NCBI GenBank assembly: GCA_019186985.1
Contig: JABARQ010000037.1
Span: 38,954 to 102,953 of the forward strand
Reading direction: 5' to 3'
Source of the DNA: Prosthecobacter sp.
GTDB lineage: Bacteria; Verrucomicrobiota; Verrucomicrobiia; Verrucomicrobiales; Verrucomicrobiaceae
Length of the DNA stretch: 64,000 nt
The notes beneath the pieces are model-generated. The model worked only from the letters and a program-made list of their open reading frames with translations, did not search any database and had not been told where the DNA came from. This document shows, piece by piece, positions 42,826 through 52,348 of this stretch. Position numbers and translations under genes: made by a program. Positions within the stretch are counted from its first letter, which is position 1. Every line of letters starts with the position of its first letter.

Positions 42826-45672
42826 TCACTTCAATGACTCCAGATAGGCCAGGAGATCGGCGACCTCCACCGCCGTCAGCGACTGCAGCAGCCCTTCCGG
42901 CATCAACGACAGAGACTGCGGCTTCAACGCCTTCACCTCCGACCTCCGAACCCTCATCGACTGCCCTGTGGCCAGCTTCAGAAGAACGCCCTCGCTGGTC
43001 TGCTCAACAAGAAATCCCACCTGCACCGTCCCATCCTTCATCTCCAGCACCTGCGAGGCATAGCCCGTGGCGATCTGCCTGGAAGGATGCAGCAGGTTTT
43101 CCAGGATCTGCACCCGGGTCATCCGTGCCCCGATCTTCGACAAGTCAGGCCCGAAATCCCGGCCGGTCCCGTTCACAAAATGACAGGCCAGGCAGGTCGC
43201 CAAGGCACCCGTGGGGCTCAGCAGGTCCTGCCCACGCTTCACATCGCCGGCGAGGCTCAATAGCTGGGCTTCATCCGGCGTGAAACCGATGACCTTTCGC
43301 CGCTTCTCCGGTGGCAGGAAACGTTCATACAAGGCGGCGATGTCCGGTGAAGACCGGTCCACCACCCCCTGCACGGCGTCCTGGGCGTCCAGCAGTCCGG
43401 CAGGACGCTGATGCGCCCAATGCAGCAGGCGAAGGGCCATGGGAACCCGGCCTGCCAGCAAGGATCGCAGGGCGTCAGGATCACTCCATGGATCATTCCG
43501 GTTCTGAAATTCTTCAATCTGCGTGTCCATCCTGGCCGCCTCCTCCAGCGCCTTGCCATCAGGCTCGGGCTTCAGCGAAGCCATCCAGTTCCACAGAACC
43601 TCAAAACCGTGCTGATCCACTTCATGCGATCCCAGCAGGGGCATCCTTCCCGCGCCTGTCCTTGCCATCCGCGCCAGCACCGCGCTTTGCCAGGGCTTGC
43701 CCGGCGCAACCAGCCTGGCGTCAGGAATGCCCATGCCTCCCCGCAAAGGCTTCGCTCCAATCAACTCCATCTCCTCCGAAGACAGCTCGATGTTCACCTT
43801 CAGGGCCACCGAACCACCGCCATGCTGTCGATGACAATGGGCGCAGTTGGCATGCAGCCAGGAGCGTGCACGAGCTTCCGCCCCGGCCCCGGCATCCAGG
43901 CTCGACACCAGCCTCGCTCGGCTTGTCTCAAAAAAGGCCGGGTTCACCAGCCCCAGTTCCAGCCCCGCCTGCTGGGCCAGTCTTCCATCAATCCGGCTGA
44001 GCTGCTGTGGCTGGAAGCCCAGCGCAAAGCCGGCCCACGGCGTGTGGCAGCGTGAACACTCGGCCCGTGAGTGAAGCCTGATCTCGCGCCCCTGCAGCGT
44101 CTTGACGCCGCCGTTGAGCCCCACCAGTTCCGCATCCGTTCCCGTCTCGTTCCAGGCATAGCTGTAGCCGTTCCAGGCCTCGCCGTCATAATGCAGCACC
44201 TGGGTCTCCACCTTGGAATCCGCCCCCTTGAACGCCACCGACAGGGTCTTCACCAAAACGGCACCGGCGGGCCACTTGACCTGGCTGTTCGCGACGCTGC
44301 CGTCCTTCCTTCGGTTGATGATCGCCTCAATTCCACCTTCGCCCGGCAGCGCAATGAAGCGACGCCCCTGCAGCCCGTCCTGCCACATCGGCTCCATGAC
44401 TTCATACTGGTGCACTCCTGCGGCCGGCGCCTGCTTCGAAACATCGGCAAACAAACCCGTCTCGCTCAAGCGGCGAGGAAAGCGGGTCGCCCTCCCTGCC
44501 GCAGGATTGCGCACCAGCCGGTGAAACGTGCTGTCCCTGGCCCAGTGGACGTAAACGATTTCGCCGTCATCCAGCAGGCCGAAGCTCACAATCTTGTGCG
44601 GCGTGTCGGCGATCTCCTCATGACGCGTGACTTTCGTTCCGTCATGCCACAGCGCCCAGATTTTCCCGGTTTCATAGTCACCGTAGATGTAGGCGCCCTT
44701 CAGTTCAGGATGAGCCGTTCCCTGATAAACATAACCGCCTGTAATGCTCGCCGCCTCGGTGTGCGAATGCGCCACCACCGGAGGTGTAATGGGAGCCAGC
44801 GGGCTCAGCCGCTCAGGCTTCACCGGCTGGGTCGACTCCATGGCGCTCCAGCCATGGTTGGTGCCCCGGCCGACCAGGTGAATCATCTCCCACAGCTCCC
44901 AGCCGACATCGCCGCACCAGAGCCGTCCCTTGTCGTCAAAGCTGATCTTCCAGGGATTGCGAAAACCAAAGGCCCAGATCTCCGGCCTCACGCCCTCCTT
45001 GCCGACAAACGGATTGCCCTGTGGAACGGCATACGCCTTGCCTGCCTCCCGAACATCCACATCCAGCCTCAGGATGCTGCTCAGCAGGTCGCTGTTGTCC
45101 TGGCCGGTGTTGCGAGGATCCGGCGGTGCGGGCACCTCGGCATCGCCCGTGGAAACATACAGCATTCCGTCGGGACCGAACTGCAGGTGCGCACCATTGT
45201 GCCCGCCGCTCAGCCAGGTCAGCAGAACCTCCTCGCTCCCCGGATCAAGCACCAGCGGCTCCAGCGAACTCAGCTTGAAGCGCGCAAGCCTCGTCCCATC
45301 CTCGACTCCGGCCCCGAGCGTGTAGGTCAGATACACCTCCCGGTTCTCACGCCACTTCGGATGCAGGGCCAGGCCATAGGCATGATCCAGCTTTTCGTGC
45401 CTGAGCTTCAGGTCGATCACCAGGGTCTTTTCACCCACCTTCCCATTCAATGGCAGGCTCCAGATCCGCCCGCCGTTCTCCACCACCAGCACCTGGCCCG
45501 GCAGACCGACCATCTCCAGGGCGTCATGAATCTCATGCCCGGCCCAGATCTGCTCGCTCACATAGGGCTTTGCTGGTTCAGGCGATCCCTGGATGCGCGA
45601 CGATGTCCAGGGCACCCCGCCCTGGGCGCAGGTGGCCAGGAGCAGGCAAAGGATCAGGCGGCTCAGCATCAT
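42826..45672 (-). CDS. Sorbosone dehydrogenase-like protein with PVC-type haem domains
   Basis: This encodes 948 residues from the ATG at 45672, chosen because the signal peptide (M-M-L-S-R-L-I-L) begins there. The first 400 residues form a glucose/sorbosone dehydrogenase beta propeller (G-G-H-N-G-A-H-L-Q-F-G-P-D-G and G-D-V-G-W-E). Then C-S-R-C-H, C-A-H-C-H and a C-terminal C-L-A-C-H PVC-type haem-binding domain follow. It would oxidise a sugar and pass electrons to bound c-type haem outside the cytoplasm. It is divergent from the double DUF1080 gene, with which it may share a substrate. Confidence 0.85.
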   Translation of the reverse strand: MMLSRLILCLLLATCAQGGVPWTSSRIQGSPEPAKPYVSEQIWAGHEIHDALEMVGLPGQVLVVENGGRIWSLPLNGKVGEKTLVIDLKLRHEKLDHAYGLALHPKWRENREVYLTYTLGAGVEDGTRLARFKLSSLEPLVLDPGSEEVLLTWLSGGHNGAHLQFGPDGMLYVSTGDAEVPAPPDPRNTGQDNSDLLSSILRLDVDVREAGKAYAVPQGNPFVGKEGVRPEIWAFGFRNPWKISFDDKGRLWCGDVGWELWEMIHLVGRGTNHGWSAMESTQPVKPERLSPLAPITPPVVAHSHTEAASITGGYVYQGTAHPELKGAYIYGDYETGKIWALWHDGTKVTRHEEIADTPHKIVSFGLLDDGEIVYVHWARDSTFHRLVRNPAAGRATRFPRRLSETGLFADVSKQAPAAGVHQYEVMEPMWQDGLQGRRFIALPGEGGIEAIINRRKDGSVANSQVKWPAGAVLVKTLSVAFKGADSKVETQVLHYDGEAWNGYSYAWNETGTDAELVGLNGGVKTLQGREIRLHSRAECSRCHTPWAGFALGFQPQQLSRIDGRLAQQAGLELGLVNPAFFETSRARLVSSLDAGAGAEARARSWLHANCAHCHRQHGGGSVALKVNIELSSEEMELIGAKPLRGGMGIPDARLVAPGKPWQSAVLARMARTGAGRMPLLGSHEVDQHGFEVLWNWMASLKPEPDGKALEEAARMDTQIEEFQNRNDPWSDPDALRSLLAGRVPMALRLLHWAHQRPAGLLDAQDAVQGVVDRSSPDIAALYERFLPPEKRRKVIGFTPDEAQLLSLAGDVKRGQDLLSPTGALATCLACHFVNGTGRDFGPDLSKIGARMTRVQILENLLHPSRQIATGYASQVLEMKDGTVQVGFLVEQTSEGVLLKLATGQSMRVRRSEVKALKPQSLSLMPEGLLQSLTAVEVADLLAYLESLK

Positions 45673-45790
45673 GAAACCCTGGCTTCTATCGAAGACGGAA
45701 TCGCCAGGCAATGCGAAAGCACAGGAATACCAGATGGCGAACTCCCGCCGTGAAAGAAGCCCGTCTATGGAAGCGACTCATCGACCCGAC

Positions 45791-47227
45791 ATGAAACCCA
45801 ACTGTTCCCTCCTGTTCACCCTGCTCACCGGCGCGGCCCTCACGGCCTCCGCCGAAAACAACGTCCCGCCGCCCGGATTCACCGCGCTCTTCAACGGCAA
45901 GGACCTTTCCGGCTGGTACGGCTGGGGAACCCAGGACCCGACCGACCTGGCGAAAATGACGCCTGAAGAACGGGCCGAGTACAAGAAGAAGTCCATCGAG
46001 GGCGGGCTCAAGGACGCCAAGGGCAATGACAAGGGCGACCACGTCAACGCCCACTGGAAGGTCGAGAACGGCGAACTCGTCAACGACGGCAAGGGCCTCT
46101 ACCTGACCACCGACAAGGACTACGGCGACTTCGAGCTTTACGTGGACTACAAGATGCTGCCGCTGGGTGACAGCGGCATCTACCTGCGCGGCGTGCCCCA
46201 GGTGCAGATCTGGGACTATACCGAGGAGGCCAAGTTCAAGCTCGGCGCCGACAAGGGCTCCGGCAGCCTTTGGAACAACAAGAACGAGGAGGGCAAGTTC
46301 CCCCTCAAGCGCATGGACAAGCCCTTCGGTGAATGGAACACCTTCCACATCAAGATGATCGGCGAGCGCGTGACCGTGGTCTTCAACGGTGAAGTCGTGG
46401 TCAACAACGCCCCCCTGGAAAACTACTTCGCCAACGCCAAGGCCGGTTACAAGGCCTTCGGCAAGCAGGATCCCAAGGCAGCCGCGGCCGAGAAGAAACC
46501 GAACGGCTGGATGCCCGACCCCGTCTTCGCCAAAGGCCCGGTCCAGCTCCAGACCCACGGCAGCGAGATCCGCTGGCGCAACGTCTTCATCCGTGAAATT
46601 CCCGCCGAGGAAGCCAGCAGGGAGCTGGCCGCCCGCGATGCCGACGGCTTCGTGGAATACATCAACGGCAAGGACCTCAGCAACTGGCAGGGTGCCGTCG
46701 ACAGCTATGAAGTGAAGGACGGCGCCATCACCTGCAAGCCCGGCAAGGGCGGCGACCTCCTGACCAGGGACGAGTTCGAAAACGGCATCATCCGCGTCGA
46801 GTTCAAGCTGCCCAAGGCCGGCAACAACGGCATCGCCCTGCGCACGCCCCTCGGCGGCCACTCCGCCTCCGACGGCCTGGAGCTCCAGGTGATCGACAGC
46901 GACGGCTACAATGAAAAGCAGGCCGCCGCCGGCAAGAAGGGCCTGGAGCCCTACCAGTATCATGGCAGCCTCTACCACTGCGTCGGCGCCAAGCACGGCT
47001 TCCTCCGCCCCGTCGGCGAATGGAACTTCCAGGAGATCGAGGTGCGCGGCCAGAAGATCAAGGTCACCCTCAACGGCACCAAGATCCTCGACGTGGACAT
47101 CGACCAGATCGACCGCAGCCAGATCAAGAACCCTCCCAAGGGCCTGGACCGCACCAAGGGCTTCATCGGCTTTGCCGGCCACAGCGACCCCGTGGAGTTC
47201 CGCAGCTTCAAGGTCAAGAAGCTCTGA
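45791..47227 (+). CDS. Secreted protein with two DUF1080 domains
   Basis: This encodes 478 residues from ATG 45791, where the signal peptide starts; the open frame extends upstream but overlaps the divergent gene. Two DUF1080 (3-keto-disaccharide hydrolase type) domains follow: the first opens with F-T-A-L-F-N-G-K-D-L-S-G-W near residue 31, the second with Y-I-N-G-K-D-L-S-N-W near residue 290. Each ends in a G-x-I-x-L-Q-x-H-G or I-G-F-A-G-H strand. Such proteins are thought to cleave 3-keto sugars made by partner oxidoreductases. A strong hairpin terminator follows. Confidence 0.85.
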   Translation: MKPNCSLLFTLLTGAALTASAENNVPPPGFTALFNGKDLSGWYGWGTQDPTDLAKMTPEERAEYKKKSIEGGLKDAKGNDKGDHVNAHWKVENGELVNDGKGLYLTTDKDYGDFELYVDYKMLPLGDSGIYLRGVPQVQIWDYTEEAKFKLGADKGSGSLWNNKNEEGKFPLKRMDKPFGEWNTFHIKMIGERVTVVFNGEVVVNNAPLENYFANAKAGYKAFGKQDPKAAAAEKKPNGWMPDPVFAKGPVQLQTHGSEIRWRNVFIREIPAEEASRELAARDADGFVEYINGKDLSNWQGAVDSYEVKDGAITCKPGKGGDLLTRDEFENGIIRVEFKLPKAGNNGIALRTPLGGHSASDGLELQVIDSDGYNEKQAAAGKKGLEPYQYHGSLYHCVGAKHGFLRPVGEWNFQEIEVRGQKIKVTLNGTKILDVDIDQIDRSQIKNPPKGLDRTKGFIGFAGHSDPVEFRSFKVKKL

Positions 47228-47257
47228 GCCACGCGCCAAACATCTTTCTTTCCTTCG

Positions 47258-47285
47258 CGAAGGGCACCGTTCATGGTGCCCTTCG
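47258..47285 (+). terminator. Terminator hairpin after the DUF1080 gene
   Basis: A perfect 11-bp stem (47258-47268 with 47275-47285) with a 6-nt loop follows the stop by 30 nt. It overlaps a candidate ATG at 47273, which argues for the later start of the next gene. Confidence 0.7.
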
Positions 47286-47287
47286 TC

Positions 47288-47992
47288 ATGTCATCCCCGG
47301 CCCCGTTTCATGTCTTCGGCCAGAGCCACCAGGCCGTGCTGCTGACCACCTTGCTGGTCATCCTCATGATGGCCGTCTTCAGGCGCAGGAGGAAGGGGCT
47401 GGCCCTGATTGCGGAGAGGCTTCTCGGCATCTCCCTGCTGCTGACCTGGCCCGCCACCACCTACGGTCACTGGCTGGGCGGCACCCTGTCCTACGACAAC
47501 ATGTTCCCCTGCCACTTCTGCGACATCGCCTCGATGAGCGGCGGCGTCGCCATGCTGACCCGGAACCGCCTCGCCTGTGAGATCCTCTACTTCTTCGGCA
47601 TGGCCGGCACCCTGCAGGGCCTGCTGACCCCTAACCTGAAGTTTGACTATCCGGACGCGCGCTTCTTCGCCTTCTTCCTGATCCATTCCGGCGTCGTCAT
47701 CGCCGCCGTGCATGCCGTCACCTCCATGGCCTGCCCGCCCCGCCCCGGCGCCGTTTCACGGATGCTGCTGATCACCTCCGTCTACGGATTCACCGCCGGG
47801 GCCATCAACGCCGCCCTCGGCGTCAACTACGGCTTCCTCTGCCGCAAGCCCGAGGTCGCCAGCCTCATGGACCACCTCGGCCCCTGGCCCTGGTACATCG
47901 CCAGCCTGCTCGGCCTCTGCGTCATCTTTTACACCGTGCTGAACCTGCCGTTTCTCCTCTGGCGCAGCCTTTCCCAGGCACGGTCAAAATAG
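47288..47992 (+). CDS. TIGR02206/YwaF-like integral membrane protein
   Basis: This encodes 234 residues with about six membrane helices. The pattern H-V-F-G-Q-S-H near the start, P-C-H-F-C-D near 75 and a G-V-N-Y-G-F-L-C-R-K-P segment near 180 identify the TIGR02206 (YwaF) family, whose function is unknown. The ATG at 47288 is preferred because the earlier in-frame ATG at 47273 lies inside the terminator stem. Confidence 0.85.
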   Translation: MSSPAPFHVFGQSHQAVLLTTLLVILMMAVFRRRRKGLALIAERLLGISLLLTWPATTYGHWLGGTLSYDNMFPCHFCDIASMSGGVAMLTRNRLACEILYFFGMAGTLQGLLTPNLKFDYPDARFFAFFLIHSGVVIAAVHAVTSMACPPRPGAVSRMLLITSVYGFTAGAINAALGVNYGFLCRKPEVASLMDHLGPWPWYIASLLGLCVIFYTVLNLPFLLWRSLSQARSK

Positions 47993-47997
47993 CCGTG

Positions 47998-48052
47998 CAG
48001 CGACGAGCAGGCGAAGCAACGTCGCCATCCTGCTCCGCAAGATGAGCTGACA
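47998..48052. repeat. Dispersed intergenic repeat, copy A
   Basis: This stretch, with the words GCGA/GCAGGCGAAGCAA and GATGAGCTG, recurs with changes at about 62967-63015. It occupies the gap 47993-48202 before the convergent yidC end; nothing else is seen in the gap. Confidence 0.55.
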
Positions 48053-48202
48053 GCCTGGCACGCTCTTCCGTCCACGATGACCAGAAGGTCTGCATTCCGG
48101 CGAAAGCCTTGACACCATGTCCCGAGGGTTGAAGCAGGCGCCTGGCAGGTTTTGTGCACATCAGCGGACCACCTCGCCGCAGATTTGGAAATCCGCGCCG
48201 GC

Positions 48203-49999
48203 CTAACCACCCAGCTTCGGCGAGCGGGGCTTGGACTTCTTCTCCTTGTGCTGCGGATTCGCGGGGTTGAAGAACGGGTTCACCGGCGCAGGACCGCGCG
48301 GCGCGTGCTCGACCTTCTTCAGCTCAGGCTCGGGCATGTAGAGCTTCATGATCCAGCTCTGCGCGATGGCGTAGATGTTGGTGATCGCCCAGTAGAGGGC
48401 GAGCGCGGAGGCGAAGTTGTAGCAGATCCACAGGAAGAAGAAGGGCATGATGTTCATCATCATCTTCTGGCTCTTGTCCATGGTGGCCGGCTGCGGCGTC
48501 AGCTTCATCTGGGCGATCATGGTCACGCCCATGATCAGCGGCAGCGGATTGATGTCGATGCCCATGAACTGGCCGATGGTGTCGGAGATGGAGAGGTCCT
48601 TCACCCAGAGCCAGCCCTGGCCGCGCAGTTCGGCGGCGTTCTGAAGCACTCCGTAGAAGGCGAAGAAGATCGGGATCTGCAGCAGCATCGGCAGGCAGCC
48701 ACCGACGGGGTTGACGCCATACTCCTTGTACAGCTTCATCACCTCCATCTGCTGCTGAGTGGGGTTGTCCTTGTGCTTCTCCTGCAGCTCCTTCATGAGC
48801 GGGGCCAGCTTGCCCATGCGCTTCATCGAATACTGCGCCTTGGCCTGGAGCGGCCAGAGGATGGTGCGGATGATGATCGTCATCAGGATGATGGCGAAGC
48901 CCCAGTTGCCGGTGAGGTCGTGCATCCAGCGCATCAGGGTGTTCAGCGGGCGGCTGATGAAGCCCCACATGCCGTAGAACATCACGAACTCACGCTGCCC
49001 CTCCAGCTTCGCAAGACGGTCATACTCCTTCGGTCCTGCATACAGGCTGTATTCCTCGGTCACCGACGCCGCAGGTGCGAGCTCCACCGGCGGCAGCCCC
49101 ACGGCCGCCTGAATGGCATGATCCTTGTCGGCACCCGAGGTGCCCTTGAACTTGTCCTGGCTGTGGTCGATGTGAACCCGCGACGCCCAGATCTTCCCGG
49201 GCTTGTCCGTCTTGCTCTCATGGCTCAGGATCTGCACGTAGAAACGGCTCATCACGCCGCCATAGCGCAGCCTCGCGTGGCTGGAGCGCATCTCGGTCTG
49301 CTCGGTCGAAAACCAGCCGCCTTCAAAGGAAGAGGTGTGAACCTGATCGGCGTTGCCGGCGTCATTCCAGAAGAAGCTGGGCTTCAGGGCCTCGTCCGGG
49401 CTCATCGAGTTCGCCGCACCGGCATAAAGGTAATATTCCTCGGACTTGTGCGGTGCCGCGGCCTGGTTCGTCAGGGTCACTGAAAGCTTGATCAGATGCT
49501 CGTCGGTCGGGCTGCCCTCATGCAGGGAGAAAACCTTGCGCACCTGGATGCCCTCGGCGCCGACACCTTCAAAGGTGATGCCCTTGTCCGTCTTCGAAAC
49601 GATCTTGTAAGCCACCGGATCATTGCCTGCGGCCTCGCGACGGAGGGCGCCGATGGGCTCCTTGCCGTGCTCGTTGAGCGTCAGCTGGTCCGTGCCGGCC
49701 AGCACCACTTTGCTGATGCCGCCGCCCCGGGTGGTGAAATGCCAGGTGACGCTGCCGCGGGTCAGGGTGTGCGTTTCCTCAGGAAGCGAGGCTGCAGCGG
49801 CAGGAGCAGGCTGCCCGGCGGCGGCAGGCGTCGCCTTGGAGGCTGGAGCTTCACTGACGGCCTTGGCGTCAGAACCGGTCTTTTTTTCCGCGGCCACCGC
49901 TGGCGGAGGAGGAGGGGGGGCGTGCTTGGCGGTATACCAGACGTTGAAGGCAATGCCAACGCTGCACAAGATGACGACGATCCAGCCTTTGCGGTCCAT
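48203..49999 (-). CDS. yidC: Membrane protein insertase YidC
   Basis: This encodes 598 residues. An N-terminal membrane segment, a large periplasmic P1 domain and the C-terminal Oxa1-type core with five helices are visible: N-W-G-F-A-I-I-L-M-T, the C-terminal loop K-P-Q/P-V-G-G-C-L-P-M and the final basic tail. It inserts and folds proteins in the inner membrane. It ends the conserved leftward rpmH-rnpA-yidD-yidC block, separated from yidD by 33 nt. The tail is proline- and lysine-rich. Confidence 0.95.
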   Translation of the reverse strand: MDRKGWIVVILCSVGIAFNVWYTAKHAPPPPPPAVAAEKKTGSDAKAVSEAPASKATPAAAGQPAPAAAASLPEETHTLTRGSVTWHFTTRGGGISKVVLAGTDQLTLNEHGKEPIGALRREAAGNDPVAYKIVSKTDKGITFEGVGAEGIQVRKVFSLHEGSPTDEHLIKLSVTLTNQAAAPHKSEEYYLYAGAANSMSPDEALKPSFFWNDAGNADQVHTSSFEGGWFSTEQTEMRSSHARLRYGGVMSRFYVQILSHESKTDKPGKIWASRVHIDHSQDKFKGTSGADKDHAIQAAVGLPPVELAPAASVTEEYSLYAGPKEYDRLAKLEGQREFVMFYGMWGFISRPLNTLMRWMHDLTGNWGFAIILMTIIIRTILWPLQAKAQYSMKRMGKLAPLMKELQEKHKDNPTQQQMEVMKLYKEYGVNPVGGCLPMLLQIPIFFAFYGVLQNAAELRGQGWLWVKDLSISDTIGQFMGIDINPLPLIMGVTMIAQMKLTPQPATMDKSQKMMMNIMPFFFLWICYNFASALALYWAITNIYAIAQSWIMKLYMPEPELKKVEHAPRGPAPVNPFFNPANPQHKEKKSKPRSPKLGG

Positions 50000-50032
50000 G
50001 AGAAATTGTTCGGGGGTTCGGGGGGTTATAAA

Positions 50033-50290
50033 TCAGTGGGGATGCCGGTGCCCGCAGGGGCGTTCAGGCACCGGGTCGTGTCCTTGCCCGCCCCAGGGAT
50101 GGCAGCGGAGAATGCGGCGTGTTCCAAGCCAGGCTCCTGGAAGAACACCATGTTTTTCAACCGCCTGCAGGAAGTATTCGGAACAGGTCGGCGTGAACCG
50201 GCAGCCCGACCCCGGGCCGCCGATGAAATGCAAAACCGGGGAGATGAAGCGCTGATAACCACGGATGAAAAGACGGACGACCTGCTTCAT
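50033..50290 (-). CDS. yidD: YidD membrane protein insertion factor
   Basis: This encodes 85 residues. The diagnostic C-R-F-x-P-T-C-S-E-Y motif near 30-39 and the [17 protein letters not shown] pattern near 59-74 are present. It assists YidC. Its start overlaps the rnpA stop by 4 nt (ATGA). Confidence 0.93.
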   Translation of the reverse strand: MKQVVRLFIRGYQRFISPVLHFIGGPGSGCRFTPTCSEYFLQAVEKHGVLPGAWLGTRRILRCHPWGGQGHDPVPERPCGHRHPH

Positions 50291-50652
50291 GGCGCGGAAG
50301 CGGCGGGTTTCAAGAGCAGTCCAAGCCGCCGGGCGACATGCAGCCAGTCCTTTTGCAGGTCGGCATACCCGGCCTGGGGTGCCCGCCAGCGGGCGATGGT
50401 GACAAAACGGACGCCTGGGGCGATCTGCGCCCGGCTGGCACGAATGATCTCCCGCATTTGGCGGCGCAGCCGGTTTCGCACCACGGCGCCGCCGAGCTTT
50501 CTACCAGTCACCAGCCCAAAACGAAAATCCTCCAGCCCCTCATCACGAAGAAGGGCCAGTACAAAGTACCGGCCCGACTGGCTTTGCCCCTGCGCCTTGA
50601 TCGCCGCAAAATCACGGAATTCCTTCAAATGAAGGCGGGAAGGAAGGCGCAT
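50287..50652 (-). CDS. rnpA: Ribonuclease P protein component
   Basis: This encodes 121 residues. The RNR-type signature reads [10 protein letters not shown] near residues 57-66, with upstream G-L-V-T-G-R-K-L-G. The protein binds RNase P RNA for 5' maturation of tRNAs. It follows rpmH by 29 nt and overlaps yidD. Confidence 0.93.
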   Translation of the reverse strand: MRLPSRLHLKEFRDFAAIKAQGQSQSGRYFVLALLRDEGLEDFRFGLVTGRKLGGAVVRNRLRRQMREIIRASRAQIAPGVRFVTIARWRAPQAGYADLQKDWLHVARRLGLLLKPAASAP

Positions 50653-50681
50653 GGGCGGAAGAAACGCCGTGACCCGACGCC

Positions 50682-50864
50682 TTAGGTGTGCTGCTGGACG
50701 TGGCGCTTGAAGTGAACCTCAACGCCCTTCGGCACGAGACGTTTGCGGCCGGCACGACGGCGGCGACGAAGGATGTCACGGCCATTTTCGGTCTTCATGC
50801 GGGCGCGGAAGCCGAACTGCTTCTTGCGGGTGCGCTTGGAGGCTTGATAGGTTCTTTTGGGCAT
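50682..50864 (-). CDS. rpmH: 50S ribosomal protein L34
   Basis: This encodes 60 residues from ATG 50864: [10 protein letters not shown], then F-G-F-R-A-R-M and [10 protein letters not shown]. It is about 14 residues longer than the usual L34, with a C-terminal tail carrying K-G-V-E-V-H-F. The open frame upstream is not part of it. It heads the leftward operon. Confidence 0.93.
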   Translation of the reverse strand: MPKRTYQASKRTRKKQFGFRARMKTENGRDILRRRRRAGRKRLVPKGVEVHFKRHVQQHT

Positions 50865-50952
50865 AAAGGTAGGGGGAGTCGGATGACGGTCACCAGCTTG
50901 AAGGACGGCGTCATGCTCACAAAACATGACCGCCCTGGAAACAGGGGCGGCG

Positions 50953-50980
50953 AGACTACCCGGACACACCCCGTTGTCAA
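50953..50980 (-). promoter_or_regulatory. rpmH: Probable promoter of the rpmH operon
   Basis: Read on the minus strand, TTGACA (50975-50980) is followed after 16 nt by TAGTCT (50953-50958). The predicted start is about 80 nt before rpmH. The -35 is perfect and the -10 weak. Confidence 0.45.
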
Positions 50981-51006
50981 ATGCGTGATGGCAGGTCGAT
51001 CAAAAC

Positions 51007-51015
51007 TTATTCACA
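51007..51015 (+). other. Single DnaA-box-like site
   Basis: TTATTCACA differs from the DnaA box consensus TTATCCACA by one base and lies in the spacer upstream of rpmH, a gene often next to oriC. Only one box is seen, so this is a weak indication. Confidence 0.25.
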
Positions 51016-51119
51016 TTCCCTCCCCTGGGGCCTGCCAGCCGGCCTGAACCCCTGACCGCTGCACCACCCCGTCCGCCCGTCCTTGCGCAGACGTATGCAC
51101 GATGATACTCACGCCCTCC

Positions 51120-52346
51120 ATGCCCGACCTTTCCCATCTGCGCGCTGACTTCCCCATCCTGCACCAGCAGGTGGGTGAACACCCGCTCATCTACTTCGAC
51201 AGCGCCGCCAGCAGCCAGAAACCCCGGCAGGTCATCGACGCCCTCGTCCATTATTATGAAAGGGACAATGCCAACGTCCACCGCGGCCTTCACGAGCTCA
51301 GCAACCGCTCCACGGCCAACTTTGAAAACGTCCGGGCCAGGGTCGCACGCTTCATTGGGGCCGCCCAGGCCGAGGAGATCATCTTCACCCGCGGCACGAC
51401 CGAAGGCATCAACCTCGTGGCCCATGCCTGGACCAGCCAGTTCCTGCAAAAGGACGACATCGTCATCGTCACCGGCATGGAGCATCATAGCAACCTGGTG
51501 CCCTGGCAGCTCGCCACCCAGCGCTGCGGCGCCGTTTTGAAGCACGTCCCCATCCTCGATGACGGCACGCTCGACCTGGAGGAGCTGGAGCACCTGCTCA
51601 CCAACGGCCCGGTGAAACTGCTGGCCTGCGTCCACATCTCCAACTCCCTCGGCACCGTGAACCCGGTCCGCGACATCTGCGCCCGGGCCAGCGCCCTCGG
51701 CATCACCACCCTCGTCGACGGCGCCCAGGCGGTCGGCCATGTGCCCGTCAACGTCCAGGACATCGGCGCCGACTTCTACGTCTTCTCCGGCCACAAGATG
51801 TGCGCCCCGACCGGGATCGGCGTGCTTTATGGCAGGCTGGATCTCCTCAGCCAGCTCCCCCCCTGGCATGGCGGCGGCGAGATGATCGAAAGCGTCACGC
51901 TGGAACAGAGCACCTACAAGGCGGCCCCCGCACGTTTTGAGGCGGGCACGCCCGACATCGCCGGCGTCATCGGCCTCGGGGCGGCCATCGACTACCTGGA
52001 AGGCGTCGGCCTGGAAAACATCCAGGCCCATGGCCGCGAGCTGACGGCCTATGCAGTCGCAAAATTAGTTGAGCTTCCCGGCCTGCGCCTCCTCGGCCCG
52101 CCGCCTCCGGCCGACCGTGCCTCGCTCGCCGCCTTCACGCTTGCCTGCGCCCACACCCACGACCTCGTCGAGTTCGCCAACACCCAGGGCCTGGCCCTGC
52201 GCGGCGGCCATCACTGCACCCAGCCGCTCATGAAGCGCTTCAAGGCCCCCGGCACCAGCCGCGCCAGCTTCTACCTCTACAACACCCAGGCCGAAGTGGA
52301 CCGGATGATCGACATCCTCCGCCAGGCCATCTCCTTCTTCTCCTGA
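51120..52346 (+). CDS. sufS: Cysteine desulfurase SufS
   Basis: This encodes 408 residues from ATG 51120, a start at which Lys226 in S-G-H-K (the PLP lysine) has the same number as in E. coli SufS. Cys366 in R-G-G-H-H-C is the catalytic cysteine of group II enzymes. It supplies sulfur from cysteine for iron-sulfur clusters. It is followed 2 nt later by sufU. An ATG at 51102 is a possible earlier start. Confidence 0.92.
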   Translation: MPDLSHLRADFPILHQQVGEHPLIYFDSAASSQKPRQVIDALVHYYERDNANVHRGLHELSNRSTANFENVRARVARFIGAAQAEEIIFTRGTTEGINLVAHAWTSQFLQKDDIVIVTGMEHHSNLVPWQLATQRCGAVLKHVPILDDGTLDLEELEHLLTNGPVKLLACVHISNSLGTVNPVRDICARASALGITTLVDGAQAVGHVPVNVQDIGADFYVFSGHKMCAPTGIGVLYGRLDLLSQLPPWHGGGEMIESVTLEQSTYKAAPARFEAGTPDIAGVIGLGAAIDYLEGVGLENIQAHGRELTAYAVAKLVELPGLRLLGPPPPADRASLAAFTLACAHTHDLVEFANTQGLALRGGHHCTQPLMKRFKAPGTSRASFYLYNTQAEVDRMIDILRQAISFFS

Positions 52347-52348
52347 TC

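Noticed and set aside
44071..45753. A 560-codon rightward frame opposite the sorbosone dehydrogenase-like gene
   Set aside because: It is an antisense shadow without motifs.
45686..47239. A 517-codon leftward frame opposite the double DUF1080 gene
   Set aside because: It is a low-complexity Val/Leu/Ala/Asp product typical of antisense GC-rich DNA.
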